Shown: positions 17,059 through 26,721 of the stretch, piece after piece
Position numbering within the stretch: the stretch's first letter is position 1
Layout of the letters: each line of letters starts with the position of its first letter
Made by a program: the position numbers and the translations under genes
DNA from: Nocardia goodfellowii
Lineage (GTDB): Bacteria; Actinomycetota; Actinomycetes; Mycobacteriales; Mycobacteriaceae
Assembly: GCF_017875645.1 (NCBI RefSeq)
Contig: NZ_JAGGMR010000001.1
Location: forward strand, 62,001-126,000
Direction of reading: 5' to 3'
DNA: 64,000 bases
Notes under the pieces: model-generated
What the model was told of the DNA's origin: nothing
What the model saw: the letters and a program-made list of their open reading frames with translations, nothing else
The model's database searches: none

Positions 17059-17367
17059 TCAGCCGATCCGGCCCAGCGGTTCCGGGCGGTCCAGCGCCGA
17101 CCAGGCCATCAGCCAGCGCCGGCGGGTCACATCGTCGACCGCGCCGAGCAGCGCGTCCAGCAGGACCTCCGGGTCCGCGCGCCACTGCTCCTCGATGGTC
17201 GCGAGCGCGTCCTTGCCGAACAATCCGGACCGGTCCAGTGCGCTGCGCCACTCCTCGAACTCCCCGGCGTGGATGCGCCGCAGCACGGCGACATCGACGC
17301 CGTCGGCGAACTCGTCGGCGAAGAGCGCGGCGATGAGCTCGCGGTGATTCGGCGATTCGGCCTGCAT
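17059..17367 (-). CDS. Hypothetical protein
   Basis: A 102-residue, acidic, soluble and probably all-helical protein that I do not recognise (MQAESPNHRELIAALF ... EEWRSALDRSGLF). The ATG at 17367 is supported by GGAGG about 10 nt upstream; the frame extends further but the extension looks non-coding. It lies between gtrA (54 bp away) and the divergent FAD oxidase. Confidence 0.6.
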   Translation of the reverse strand: MQAESPNHRELIAALFADEFADGVDVAVLRRIHAGEFEEWRSALDRSGLFGKDALATIEEQWRADPEVLLDALLGAVDDVTRRRWLMAWSALDRPEPLGRIG

Positions 17368-17576
17368 GGCGGTGGTCCCTCCGGGTCGCGGCGCGCGCCC
17401 GCGCGTCACTCGGTCTCTCAGCGGTCCCCCGACCCTGTACCGGAATGGTGACCTCGCGGTTCGCGGTGCTCCACCGGTCCACTCGCACAGCACATTCCGG
17501 CACCACCGTAACCGGGGCGGCGAGTTTCCGGGAAGCCCGCACGTCGGCGGTCCCCGCCGGCGGCTAGCGTTGAGAC

Positions 17577-18935
<1,359 letters not shown>

Positions 18936-19002
18936 GTTCACCGCATCCGGCCCCGATACACTCCCAGGAACATTCCGGACCGCGAAGGAGTTCGCTCAAC
19001 TT

Positions 19003-19287
19003 ATGACCACCAGGCTCGAGCACAATGTCGCCGACACCCGATTCGAGATCTTCATCGACGACACCCTCGCCGGGTACGCCGACTACGCCGAGCGTGAGGG
19101 TGCGAAGGTCCGCGATTTCCACCACACCATGACGTTCCCGGAGTTCCGCGGTCAGGGCGTGGCGGCGAAGGTGGTCGAGTTCGCGCTGCGGGACTCGCGC
19201 GACAACGGATACTCGGTCGTTCCGACCTGCTGGTACGTCGAGAAGTACATCGCGGAGCACGAGGAGTACGCCGACCTCGTCGGCTAG
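19003..19287 (+). CDS. Small GNAT-family acetyltransferase (Yjdj / Acetyltransf_CG type)
   Basis: A 94-residue compact GNAT protein. FPEFRGQGVAAKVVEFAL is the acetyl-CoA pyrophosphate-binding motif, and the C-terminus PTCWYVEKYIAEHEEYADLV is typical of this minimal family. The strand order is the short form, so the length is normal. The substrate is unknown. GGAG lies 12 nt before the ATG at 19003. It is followed by a strong bidirectional terminator facing fadE25. Confidence 0.85.
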   Translation: MTTRLEHNVADTRFEIFIDDTLAGYADYAEREGAKVRDFHHTMTFPEFRGQGVAAKVVEFALRDSRDNGYSVVPTCWYVEKYIAEHEEYADLVG

Positions 19288-19299
19288 CCGCCGCACAAA

Positions 19300-19337
19300 C
19301 GAGTGGGCCCGAGACGAAATCGCCTCGGGCCCACTCG
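19300..19337. terminator. Bidirectional hairpin terminator
   Basis: Perfect 14-bp inverted repeat with arms around GAGTGGGCCCGAG and CTCGGGCCCACTC and a 10-nt loop, placed between the convergent small GNAT and acyl-CoA dehydrogenase genes. It can serve both transcripts. Confidence 0.85.
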
Positions 19338-19353
19338 GCCGGAAAGGGACGGC

Positions 19354-20514
19354 TCAGCCGCGCAGCAGCGCGCGCGACATGACGACGCGCTGGATCTGGT
19401 TGGTGCCCTCGTAGATCTGGGTGATCTTGGCGTCGCGCATCATCCGCTCCACCGGGAAGTCGGTGGTGTAGCCCGCGCCGCCGAACAACTGCACCGCGTT
19501 GGTGGTGACCTCCATGGCCACGTCGGAGGCGAAGCACTTGGCGGCGGCGGAGATGAAGCCCAGGTTCTTCTCGCCGCGCTCGGCGCGCGCGGCCGAGGTG
19601 TAGACCATCAGGCGCGCGGCCTCGATCTTCATCGCCATATCCGCCAGCATGAACTCGGTGTTCTGGAAGCTCGCGATGGTTTTGCCGAACTGCTTGCGGT
19701 CCTTGGTGTAAGCGATCGCGGCGTCCAGCGCGCCCTGCGCGATACCGACAGCCTGCGCGCCGATGGTCGGGCGGGTGTGGTCCAGGGTCTGCAGCGCGGT
19801 CTTGAAGCCGGTGCCCGGCTCGCCGATGATGCGGTCACCCGGGACCTTGCAGTTCTCGAAGTACAGCTCGGCGGTCGGGGAACCCTTGATGCCCAGCTTG
19901 TGCTCGAGCGGTCCGACGACGAAGCCCTCGTCGTCCTTGTGCACCATGAACGCGGAGATGCCGTTGGCACCCTTGTCGGCGTCGGTCACGGCCATGACGG
20001 TGTACCAATCGGACTTGCCGCCGTTGGTGATCCAGCACTTGGAGCCGTTGATGACCCAGCTGTCGCCGTCCTGCTTGGCGCGGGTGCGCATGGAGGCGGC
20101 GTCGGAGCCCGCCTCACGCTCGGACAGCGCGTAGGAGGCCATCTTGCCGGCCACGATGTCGGCCAGCACCTTGGTCTTCAGCTCTTCGGAGCCGTTGAGG
20201 ATCAGGCCCATGGTGCCGAGCTTGTTGACCGCGGGGATCAGCGAGGAGGAACCGCAGACGCGGGCGACCTCTTCGATCACGATGCAGGTGGCGACCGAGT
20301 CGGCGCCCTGGCCGCCGTAGGCCTCGGGCACGTGCACGGCGTTGAAGCCCGCGGCGTTCAGCGCGGTGAGCGCCTCCTGCGGGAAGCGGGAGTTACCGTC
20401 CACGTCCTTGGCGTGCGGCGCGATTTCCTTCTCCGCCAGCCCGCGGATCGCCGCGCGCAGTTCGTCGTGGAAGTCCTCGAGCTTGAAGAGATCGAAATCC
20501 GGGTTTCCCGCCAT
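19354..20514 (-). CDS. fadE25: Acyl-CoA dehydrogenase, FadE25-type
   Basis: A 386-residue FAD acyl-CoA dehydrogenase catalysing the first oxidation of beta-oxidation. Motifs: YALSEREAGSDAASM (flavin/substrate loop), WITNGG, and the C-terminal IYEGTNQIQR with catalytic Glu369. The gene is next to purE/purK as in M. tuberculosis fadE25. The ATG at 20514 has AGGAG about 10 nt upstream. A consensus-like TATACT box lies upstream (20576-20581 on the minus strand), flanked by two copies of a dyad that the adjacent TetR protein probably binds, so expression is likely repressed until an acyl-CoA or related ligand is present; that last step is inference. Confidence 0.92.
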   Translation of the reverse strand: MAGNPDFDLFKLEDFHDELRAAIRGLAEKEIAPHAKDVDGNSRFPQEALTALNAAGFNAVHVPEAYGGQGADSVATCIVIEEVARVCGSSSLIPAVNKLGTMGLILNGSEELKTKVLADIVAGKMASYALSEREAGSDAASMRTRAKQDGDSWVINGSKCWITNGGKSDWYTVMAVTDADKGANGISAFMVHKDDEGFVVGPLEHKLGIKGSPTAELYFENCKVPGDRIIGEPGTGFKTALQTLDHTRPTIGAQAVGIAQGALDAAIAYTKDRKQFGKTIASFQNTEFMLADMAMKIEAARLMVYTSAARAERGEKNLGFISAAAKCFASDVAMEVTTNAVQLFGGAGYTTDFPVERMMRDAKITQIYEGTNQIQRVVMSRALLRG

Positions 20515-20548
20515 GGGGGCACACTCCTGGCTGTGTCGTGAACGATGT

Positions 20549-20630
20549 GCGGCACTCAGTGCCACATTGGCTTCGAGTATACGCCTCGACTTCAGGGTTA
20601 CGTGCAGATATTTCCTGGCACTGAGTGTCA
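20549..20630 (-). promoter_or_regulatory. fadE25 promoter with two TetR-type dyads
   Basis: Two copies of one palindrome, CGGCACTCAGTGCCA (20550-20564) and TGGCACTGAGTGTCA (20616-20630), flank a TATACT -10 box (20576-20581, read on the minus strand). One site lies just downstream of the expected start point, where a repressor would block polymerase; the other lies upstream. The TetR gene ends 3 bp from the second site. Confidence 0.6.
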
Positions 20631-20632
20631 GT

Positions 20633-21334
20633 TCACAGGGTTTTTTCGGGTGCCAGCGTACCCAGCTTGCGGGCCACAAGATCGGCCACCTGCCGCGACG
20701 GCATGTCCCGCGGAAACACCGCCACCACCATTTCATCGGCCGTGCGCGCCGCACCCGGGCCGCGGGGAATCGCCGCCAACTCCACCCGCAAATCCGCGGC
20801 GCCCGCATCCGACTCGCCGCGCACCATCCGTCGCAGCAGATAGTTGTGCGTCGCCGTGACCGCCGCGGTGAACTGCACGCGCGCCAGATCCGGCGCCTCC
20901 GGCAGCCGCTCCCGCAGATAGTCGGTGAACAACCGCTCGTACCGGAACACCGTCACGATCTCGCGTTCGCGCAGCGCCGGCACCCGCCGTACCACCCGAT
21001 ACCGCCGCGCCGCGATCTCCCGCCACTGCGTGAACCGCTCGAACACCCCCACCACAGCGGCGCACACGGCATCCCACGGATCCCCTTGCGCCGCCGCCAA
21101 ATCCGCCGCCGCCCGCGCCAGCTGCGATTCATGATCGGCGAAGATCACATCCTCCTTCGACCGGAACTGCCGAAAGAACGTCCGCCGGGAAATCCCGGCG
21201 GCCTCCGCGATCTCATCCACCGTCGTCGCCTCATACCCCTTCTCGGCGAACAACCGCAGCGCCTGATCCACCACCGCCAGCCGGAACTGCGCGGTGTCCT
21301 CACCACCCCTACCCCGCACCTCGTCATTCGCCAC
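20633..21334 (-). CDS. TetR-family transcriptional regulator
   Basis: A 233-residue regulator. The N-terminal HTH (about residues 20-66) contains TTVDEIAEAAGISRRTFFRQFRSKEDV; the remainder is a helical ligand-binding domain with no recognised signature. It lies directly upstream of fadE25 on the same strand, and two dyads occupy the gap between them, so control of fadE25 is the likely job. No such dyad is visible ahead of its own start, which argues against simple autorepression. Confidence 0.87.
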   Translation of the reverse strand: MANDEVRGRGGEDTAQFRLAVVDQALRLFAEKGYEATTVDEIAEAAGISRRTFFRQFRSKEDVIFADHESQLARAAADLAAAQGDPWDAVCAAVVGVFERFTQWREIAARRYRVVRRVPALREREIVTVFRYERLFTDYLRERLPEAPDLARVQFTAAVTATHNYLLRRMVRGESDAGAADLRVELAAIPRGPGAARTADEMVVAVFPRDMPSRQVADLVARKLGTLAPEKTL

Positions 21335-21425
21335 GAGACAACCGTATCGACCCAGGCAAGCATCCCAGAATCAGCAAACGGTTTCGATTACTCCACCTGC
21401 TTCGTATATTTCCGCCGACCGCGCA

Positions 21426-21653
21426 GTGCAACGCATCAAGGACTACTTTCTGCGCCATCCCGGCGATCAGGACATCGAGGCCACTATCGGAACCGACGGC
21501 TCAGAGTCCCTCGTCCTGCCCCGGGAAGCGATGAGCCTACTGGCGTACATACTCGCCCAGGCCGCTACTGGCAAAGGCGTCACGATCACCGCGATCAATG
21601 CCGAACTCATGGCTCGAGTCGAAGTGGAGACCCGCGAGCGGCAGACGAACTAA
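21426..21653 (+). pseudogene. Truncated excisionase-family antitoxin-like gene
   Basis: About 75 residues from a GTG (upstream in-frame alternatives run into the TetR gene). The stretch LVLPREAMSLLAYILAQAA followed by GKGVTITAINAEL matches my memory of the middle part of actinobacterial type II antitoxins. In those, PxxAxxLLxxIL..MAxGxxVTIVPxHAEL leads directly into an excisionase-like HTH (TTQxAADLLxVSR). Here the HTH is missing: the frame ends 12 residues after AEL. No toxin gene is present. It is therefore called a remnant; a short functional protein cannot be excluded. Confidence 0.45.
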
Positions 21654-21678
21654 CCCGACTGGGCCAGGAACTCGGAAC

Positions 21679-22185
21679 TTAGCCCAACAGTTTGGTGCGC
21701 AGGGCTTGGTCCTTCTCCAGGACCATCTTTTCCAGACCCGCCTGGAATTGCGCCATGCGGGAACGGAGTTCGGGGTTGTGGGCGGCGAGGATGCGGACGG
21801 CGAGCAGGCCCGCGTTGCGGGCGCCACCGATGGAGACGGTGGCGACGGGGACGCCGGCGGGCATTTGGACGATGGAGAGCAGGGAGTCCATGCCGTCGAG
21901 GTATTTCAAGGGGACGGGGACGCCGATGACCGGGAGGGGGGTGGCGGAGGCGACCATGCCGGGCAGGTGGGCGGCGCCGCCCGCGCCCGCGATGATGACC
22001 TGGATGCCGCGGTCGGCGGCGTCGCGGGCGTAGTCGAGCATGCGCTGCGGGGTGCGGTGGGCGGAGACGACGCCGACCTCGAAGCGAATGCCGAACTCGG
22101 CCAAGGCTTCCGCGGCGGCCTCCATGGTCGGCCAATCCGAGTCGCTGCCCATGATCAGGCCTACTTGCGGTCCAAGGTTGGTCAT
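21679..22185 (-). CDS. purE: N5-carboxyaminoimidazole ribonucleotide mutase
   Basis: A 168-residue class I PurE, which converts N5-CAIR to CAIR in purine synthesis. Conserved [20 protein letters not shown] and [11 protein letters not shown] are present. The ATG at 22185 overlaps the purK stop (ATGA), which favours it over an upstream in-frame ATG. The purK-purE order is conserved in this lineage. Confidence 0.95.
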   Translation of the reverse strand: MTNLGPQVGLIMGSDSDWPTMEAAAEALAEFGIRFEVGVVSAHRTPQRMLDYARDAADRGIQVIIAGAGGAAHLPGMVASATPLPVIGVPVPLKYLDGMDSLLSIVQMPAGVPVATVSIGGARNAGLLAVRILAAHNPELRSRMAQFQAGLEKMVLEKDQALRTKLLG

Positions 22186-23405
22186 GAATGCGGGTCCCAT
22201 CCGTCGGTCCAAACCGCGTGCGACATCCAGTGCGCCGCCCGCTCTGCCTGCTCACGCACCACCGCGACATCGTCGCCGAGCACGTTGACGTGCCCGATCT
22301 TGCGATCCGGGCGTTCGCTCTTGCCGTACATGTGCACCTTCGCCTGCGGCAGACGCGCGAACAGGTGGTGCAGCCGCTCGTCCATCGACATCGACGGCGC
22401 GACCGGCGCGCCGAGGATATTGGCCATCACCGTGACCGGAGCAAGTGGACTGGTGTCGCCGAGCGGATAGTCCAGGACAGCGCGCAGATGCTGTTCGAAC
22501 TGACCGGTGCGGGCACCGTCCATCCCCCAGTGGCCGGAGTTGTGCGGGCGCATGGCCAATTCGTTCACCAGCAGCTCGCCGTCCTGGGTTTCGAAAAGCT
22601 CCACGGCCATCGCCCCGACGACGCCGAGTTCCTTCGCCAAGTTCAGCGCGAGCAGTTCGGCCTGGGTGGCCTTGGCCTCGGCCAGGTCCGGGGCGGGCGC
22701 GATGACGACGGCGCACTGGCCGTTGCGCTGCACGGTCTCCACTACGGGCCAGGTCGCCGCCTGGCCGAACGGCGAACGCGCCACCATGGCCGACAGCTCC
22801 CGCTTCAAATCGACCTTCGCCTCGGCCAGCAGCGGCACGCCGCGCGCGAGCTGCTCGGTCACAATGGTCGCGGTCTCGGCGGCGTCGGCGGGCATCCACA
22901 CGCCGCGCCCGTCGTATCCGCCGCGCACCGCCTTCAGCACGAACGGCCAGCCGTGCTCGTCACCGAAACGTACCGCGTCGGCCACCTCGGTCACCGCGGT
23001 GAACGCGGGCACCGGCAGACCCAGTTCGGACAGTTTGATCCGCATAGCCAGCTTGTCCTGCGCGAAGACCAGCGCGGACGGCGGCGGCTGCACGTTCACA
23101 CCCTCGGCGACCAGGGCTTCGAGGTGTTCGGTCGGCGCACCCTCGTGATCGAAGGTGAGCGCGTGCGAACCGATGGCGGCTTTCCGCAGCGCGGCCAGAT
23201 CGGTATGGCTGCCGAGCACCACCTCGGGGCTGACCTGAGCGGCGGGATCGTCGGGATTCTCCGCGAGCACCCGCAGTCGCTGACCGAGCGCGATCGCGGC
23301 CTGATGGGTCATCCGCGCGAGCTGACCGCCACCGACCATGGTCACGGTGGGCATAGCGGATTGATCGGAGAATCGTGCGGGAGTCACGTCATGGAATCTT
23401 GTCAT
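22182..23405 (-). CDS. purK: 5-(carboxyamino)imidazole ribonucleotide synthase
   Basis: A 407-residue ATP-grasp enzyme making N5-CAIR from AIR, ATP and bicarbonate. The N-terminal [10 protein letters not shown] is the PurK fingerprint; the ATP-grasp core has [14 protein letters not shown], and the C-terminal part has [13 protein letters not shown]. The first ATG (23405) is kept because mycobacterial homologues also have about 20 residues before the fingerprint; ATG 23354 is possible. It is translationally coupled to purE and divergent from gtrA with 39 bp between. Confidence 0.95.
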   Translation of the reverse strand: MTRFHDVTPARFSDQSAMPTVTMVGGGQLARMTHQAAIALGQRLRVLAENPDDPAAQVSPEVVLGSHTDLAALRKAAIGSHALTFDHEGAPTEHLEALVAEGVNVQPPPSALVFAQDKLAMRIKLSELGLPVPAFTAVTEVADAVRFGDEHGWPFVLKAVRGGYDGRGVWMPADAAETATIVTEQLARGVPLLAEAKVDLKRELSAMVARSPFGQAATWPVVETVQRNGQCAVVIAPAPDLAEAKATQAELLALNLAKELGVVGAMAVELFETQDGELLVNELAMRPHNSGHWGMDGARTGQFEQHLRAVLDYPLGDTSPLAPVTVMANILGAPVAPSMSMDERLHHLFARLPQAKVHMYGKSERPDRKIGHVNVLGDDVAVVREQAERAAHWMSHAVWTDGWDPHS

Positions 23406-23430
23406 GTCGGGGCCGAATGATCGCTACCGG

Positions 23431-23436
23431 TACACT
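23431..23436 (+). promoter_or_regulatory. Leaderless-type -10 box for gtrA
   Basis: TACACT stands 8 nt before the GTG start at 23445 and no ribosome-binding site is present, an arrangement typical of leaderless actinobacterial transcripts. No convincing -35 was found. Confidence 0.45.
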
Positions 23437-23444
23437 CGATCCTT

Positions 23445-23993
23445 GTGTCATTCGTCGACGGCGTGGTCAACGTTCTCCCCAGACCCCTGGCGGAGATCGC
23501 TTTCCGCCACCACGAGCTGATCAAGTTCGCCATCGTCGGGGGCATCACGTTCGTCATCGACAGTGGCATCTTCTACTTCCTGAAGCTGACCGTGCTGACC
23601 GAGAAGCCGGTCACCGCCAAGATTATTTCCGGCGTCATCGCCGTTATCGCGTCCTACATTCTCAATCGCGAATGGTCGTTCCGGAACCGGGGCGGGCGCG
23701 AACGTCATCACGAGGCCTTGCTGTTCTTCGCCGTCAGCGGCGTCGGCGTGGTGCTGAGCTTCCTGCCGCTATGGGTCTCCAGTTACGTCTTCGACCTGCG
23801 CGTTCCCGATGTCAGCCTGCTGGTGGAGAACATCGCCGACTTCATCAGCGCATTCATCATCGGCAACCTGCTGCAAATGGCGTTCCGATTCTGGGCCATG
23901 CGACGCTGGGTCTTCCCCGACGAGATGGACAAACTCGTCGAAGAGTTCGAGGACGAGTTCCTGTTCGAAGAAGAGCAGCTCGGCCAGAGTTAA
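23445..23993 (+). CDS. GtrA-family membrane protein (second copy, Rv3277-like)
   Basis: A 182-residue, four-helix GtrA protein: IKFAIVGGITFVIDSGIFYFL ... YILNREWSFRNRGG ... FRFWAMRRWVF, with an acidic C-terminal tail (EEFEDEFLFEEEQ). The position beside purK matches mycobacterial Rv3277. Probable role in moving lipid-linked sugars for arabinogalactan or related glycans, inferred from the family. The 3' end overlaps the convergent sensor kinase by 4 bp. Confidence 0.88.
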   Translation: MSFVDGVVNVLPRPLAEIAFRHHELIKFAIVGGITFVIDSGIFYFLKLTVLTEKPVTAKIISGVIAVIASYILNREWSFRNRGGRERHHEALLFFAVSGVGVVLSFLPLWVSSYVFDLRVPDVSLLVENIADFISAFIIGNLLQMAFRFWAMRRWVFPDEMDKLVEEFEDEFLFEEEQLGQS

Positions 23994-25300
23994 CGCGGCT
24001 CGGCGATCACCGCGTTCGAGGAAATCCGCGGCACCGACGAACCCAGGAACACCGCGAACAACGCCGGTCTGCGCCGCTGCAGCTCCAGCCGGCCACCGTC
24101 CGCCTCGATGAGCGCCCGGGCCAGCGCCAGGCCCACACCGGTCGACCCACCGGCCGAGAATCCCCGGTCGAAGATGTGCGGTGCGAGTTCGTCCCGCACG
24201 CCCTCCCCTTCGTCGGCCACCTCCACACACACCAGCGGCTCACGCGCGTTGCCGGGCCGGACCGAGCGCACCGAGACCGTGCAAGTGCCGCCGCCGTGCA
24301 TCAGGGCATTGTCGACCAGCACCGCGACCGCCTCCCGCAACCGCTGCGCCGTGATCGGCGCGGTGAGCGTCTTGTCGCCGGTGAGCACCAGCGTCCGCCC
24401 CGCCTCGCTGAACGGATGCCGCCATTCGGCGACGACACCGCGCAGCTCGTCCATCACCGGGATCGGATCGCGGTCCGCCGCGTCTTCGTCCCGGGAGGCG
24501 CGCACCAGGTCGTCGATGGCCTCGGTGAGTCGATCGACCTGCGCCATCGCCTCCTCGGCCTCGTGCACCACCTCGGGGTCGGTGTGCGCGGACAACTCGT
24601 CCAGGCGCAACCGCACCGCCGTGAGCCGGGACCGCAGCTGATGCGACACGTCCGCGACCAGCGCGTGCTCGCGTTGTAGCCGCCCGGCGATCTCCACCGT
24701 CGCGGAATCCAGGACGTCGGAGACGCGATCCAATTCGGCGATGCCGTGCCGGCGGGGATCCGGCCGGAAATCACCCATCGCCAGCCGGGCCGCCCGCGCC
24801 GCCACATCACGCAGCGGATCGGCCACCCGGCGCGCGGTCACCACCGCGACCGCCACCGCCGCGCCCAGCGAGGCCAGCACGGCCAGCGCCACCGCCGCGA
24901 CCGCCTGCCGCTGCTTGGCGTGCATCGGCGCGCCCGGCACCTCCAGCCGCAGCGAACCCGAGGTGCCCATGGCGAGGGATTCCATCAGCGGGTCCGCGAC
25001 CGCGTCGGCGCCGATGTCGATTCGGGAGGCGCTGTCCTGCGGGGTCGGATAGACGATGGTGAGTTTGCCGTCCTTGGGCACCAGCGGGCGTACCGTGCGG
25101 ATATCGAGCCCGCCGCGCACCAGGCCGTCGGCCTGCTCCTGCTGGATCACCTCCACCGCGATCCGGTCCAGCCGGCCGCGCAGATCGGTGCGGGTGATGT
25201 CCTCCACCCACAGCCACGCCGTATAGGTCAGCGGTACGCCGAGCACCACCGTGGTGATGGTCAGCACGGTGAGCATGGATCGCAGGATTCGACGGCGCAC
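23990..25300 (-). CDS. Sensor histidine kinase
   Basis: A 436-residue membrane kinase. TM1 at about 10-31, a periplasmic sensor of about 100 residues, TM2 at about 132-155, a HAMP-like region, a DHp helix with phosphoacceptor H220 (VADVSHQLRSRL), and a HATPase with N331 (LVDNALMHGG) and a G-box GSTGVGLALARAL. The GTG start lies 43 bp after the response-regulator stop. It is the third gene of an operon with the PH-domain protein and the regulator. The signal is unknown. This pair is absent from the corresponding M. tuberculosis position as I recall it. Confidence 0.9.
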   Translation of the reverse strand: MRRRILRSMLTVLTITTVVLGVPLTYTAWLWVEDITRTDLRGRLDRIAVEVIQQEQADGLVRGGLDIRTVRPLVPKDGKLTIVYPTPQDSASRIDIGADAVADPLMESLAMGTSGSLRLEVPGAPMHAKQRQAVAAVALAVLASLGAAVAVAVVTARRVADPLRDVAARAARLAMGDFRPDPRRHGIAELDRVSDVLDSATVEIAGRLQREHALVADVSHQLRSRLTAVRLRLDELSAHTDPEVVHEAEEAMAQVDRLTEAIDDLVRASRDEDAADRDPIPVMDELRGVVAEWRHPFSEAGRTLVLTGDKTLTAPITAQRLREAVAVLVDNALMHGGGTCTVSVRSVRPGNAREPLVCVEVADEGEGVRDELAPHIFDRGFSAGGSTGVGLALARALIEADGGRLELQRRRPALFAVFLGSSVPRISSNAVIAEPR

Positions 25301-25343
25301 GTCGGTCAGCGTCCGTTCGGCACGAGCCGCTCGGGCAGCCCGT

Positions 25344-26021
25344 TCATGCCGTGTTCAGCCGGAACCCGACACCGCGCACGGTGACGATCCGGCGCTCGGC
25401 CATCGGCCCCTCGTCACCGATCTTGCGGCGCAGCCACGACATGTGCATGTCCAGCGTCTTGGAGCCGCGCAGTTCCGCATCGCCCCAGACCTCGCGCAGG
25501 ATGGTCTCGCGCGGTACCACCTGCCCGGCCCGGTCGATGAGCACCTTGAGCAACTCGTATTCCTTGTTGGCCAAACCGATTTCCACGCCGTTGACCAGCA
25601 CCCGGCGCGCGGCGGGCTCCAGCCGGATACCGCCGACCTCGACCGCCTCGTCCCCGATTCCACTGCGCCGCAACAGGGCTCGCACCCGGGCCAGCAGTTC
25701 GGCGAGCCGGAACGGTTTGCCCACGTAATCGTCGGCGCCCGCGTCCAGCCCGACCACGAAATCCACTTCGTCGGTGCGCGCGGTGAGCATCAGCACGGCC
25801 AGATCGGCGCCCCGCGCGCGCACCTGCCGGCACACCTCCAGCCCGTCCATGCCGGGCAGCCCCAGGTCGAGGATGAGCAGATCGTGCCCGCCCTCCAGGG
25901 CGCGCTGCAGCACGGCGGGACCGAAGCTCTCGACGGTGACCGAGTACCCCTCACGACCGAGCGCCCGGGAAAGCGGTGCGGCGATGGCCTCGTCGTCCTC
26001 GGCCAGCAGTACGGCGGTCAT
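25344..26021 (-). CDS. OmpR/PhoB-family response regulator
   Basis: A 225-residue regulator. The receiver domain has acidic-pocket residues D9/D10, phosphoacceptor D52 (LLILDLGLPG) and K102 (GKPF). The C-terminal winged helix (about 128-222) ends GVGFRLNT. It is the cognate of the kinase downstream, and its start is 9 nt after the stop of the PH-domain gene. Confidence 0.93.
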   Translation of the reverse strand: MTAVLLAEDDEAIAAPLSRALGREGYSVTVESFGPAVLQRALEGGHDLLILDLGLPGMDGLEVCRQVRARGADLAVLMLTARTDEVDFVVGLDAGADDYVGKPFRLAELLARVRALLRRSGIGDEAVEVGGIRLEPAARRVLVNGVEIGLANKEYELLKVLIDRAGQVVPRETILREVWGDAELRGSKTLDMHMSWLRRKIGDEGPMAERRIVTVRGVGFRLNTA

Positions 26022-26030
26022 GTGACTAGG

Positions 26031-26555
26031 TTACGGTCCCCGATGCACATCGCCGTGGTGGCGCTCGTCATCGAAGACCTGGTGATAGAGCAAGTTGTGC
26101 ACCTGCTGCACCTGCGGGATGTCGTCGAACTCCAGCGGCTCCTCCGACGAGGAACCGATGATCAAGGTGCCGGTGCCGAGCAGCCGGTCGAACAGCCCGT
26201 GCCGGAACTGCACACTCGAGATGCGACTCATCGGGATATCGAGTCCGGAGTGCGTGAGCACGCCCTGGCGCACCAGCACGCGACGATCGGTGACGATGAA
26301 GTGCGTCGACTTCCACGCCAGCACCGGCGCGACACAACGCCAGGCGAGGATCGCCGCCCACAGCGCGAAGATCACCAGCAGGGCGACAGTGCGCGCGGAC
26401 CCCTCGGCCTTCCGGGAGGCAAGTCCCCCAACGAATCCGGCGAGCGCGGTAGCCACCACCAGCGTCACGATGGGCCAGAACAGCATCTTCCAATGCGGAT
26501 GCCGGTGCAGGATGAGCTGCTCATCCGGTGCCAGCGCCTCCTCAGGGGAACCCAT
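26031..26555 (-). CDS. PH-domain membrane protein (Rv3278c-like)
   Basis: A 174-residue protein with two membrane helices (about 24-46 and 55-78) followed by a bacterial PH_2 (YdbT-like) domain: THFIVTDRRVLVRQGVLTHSGLDIPMSRISSVQ. The context between gtrA and birA agrees with Rv3278c. Function is not established for the family. Here it heads an operon with a two-component system, which may place it in the same envelope-sensing function; this is inference. Confidence 0.85.
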   Translation of the reverse strand: MGSPEEALAPDEQLILHRHPHWKMLFWPIVTLVVATALAGFVGGLASRKAEGSARTVALLVIFALWAAILAWRCVAPVLAWKSTHFIVTDRRVLVRQGVLTHSGLDIPMSRISSVQFRHGLFDRLLGTGTLIIGSSSEEPLEFDDIPQVQQVHNLLYHQVFDDERHHGDVHRGP

Positions 26556-26721
26556 GGTCGAACCCTACCGCTCGAAGATGCCAGAATGCCTGACACCGAG
26601 CCCGGCGTGCTGCACAATCGTCAGCCTGCGAGGGTCGATCTCATTCGCGTCGGCAAGTTTTGCACTTCTAAGTTCTGTCCTGCTCCTAAAACCATGCTCG
26701 ACAACGACCGTGGAGGCGTGT

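Noticed and set aside
26095..26721. N-terminal extension of the acyl-ACP desaturase by about 209 codons
   Set aside because: This part is antisense to the PH-domain gene; the GGAGG and GTG at 26722 give the normal desaturase length.
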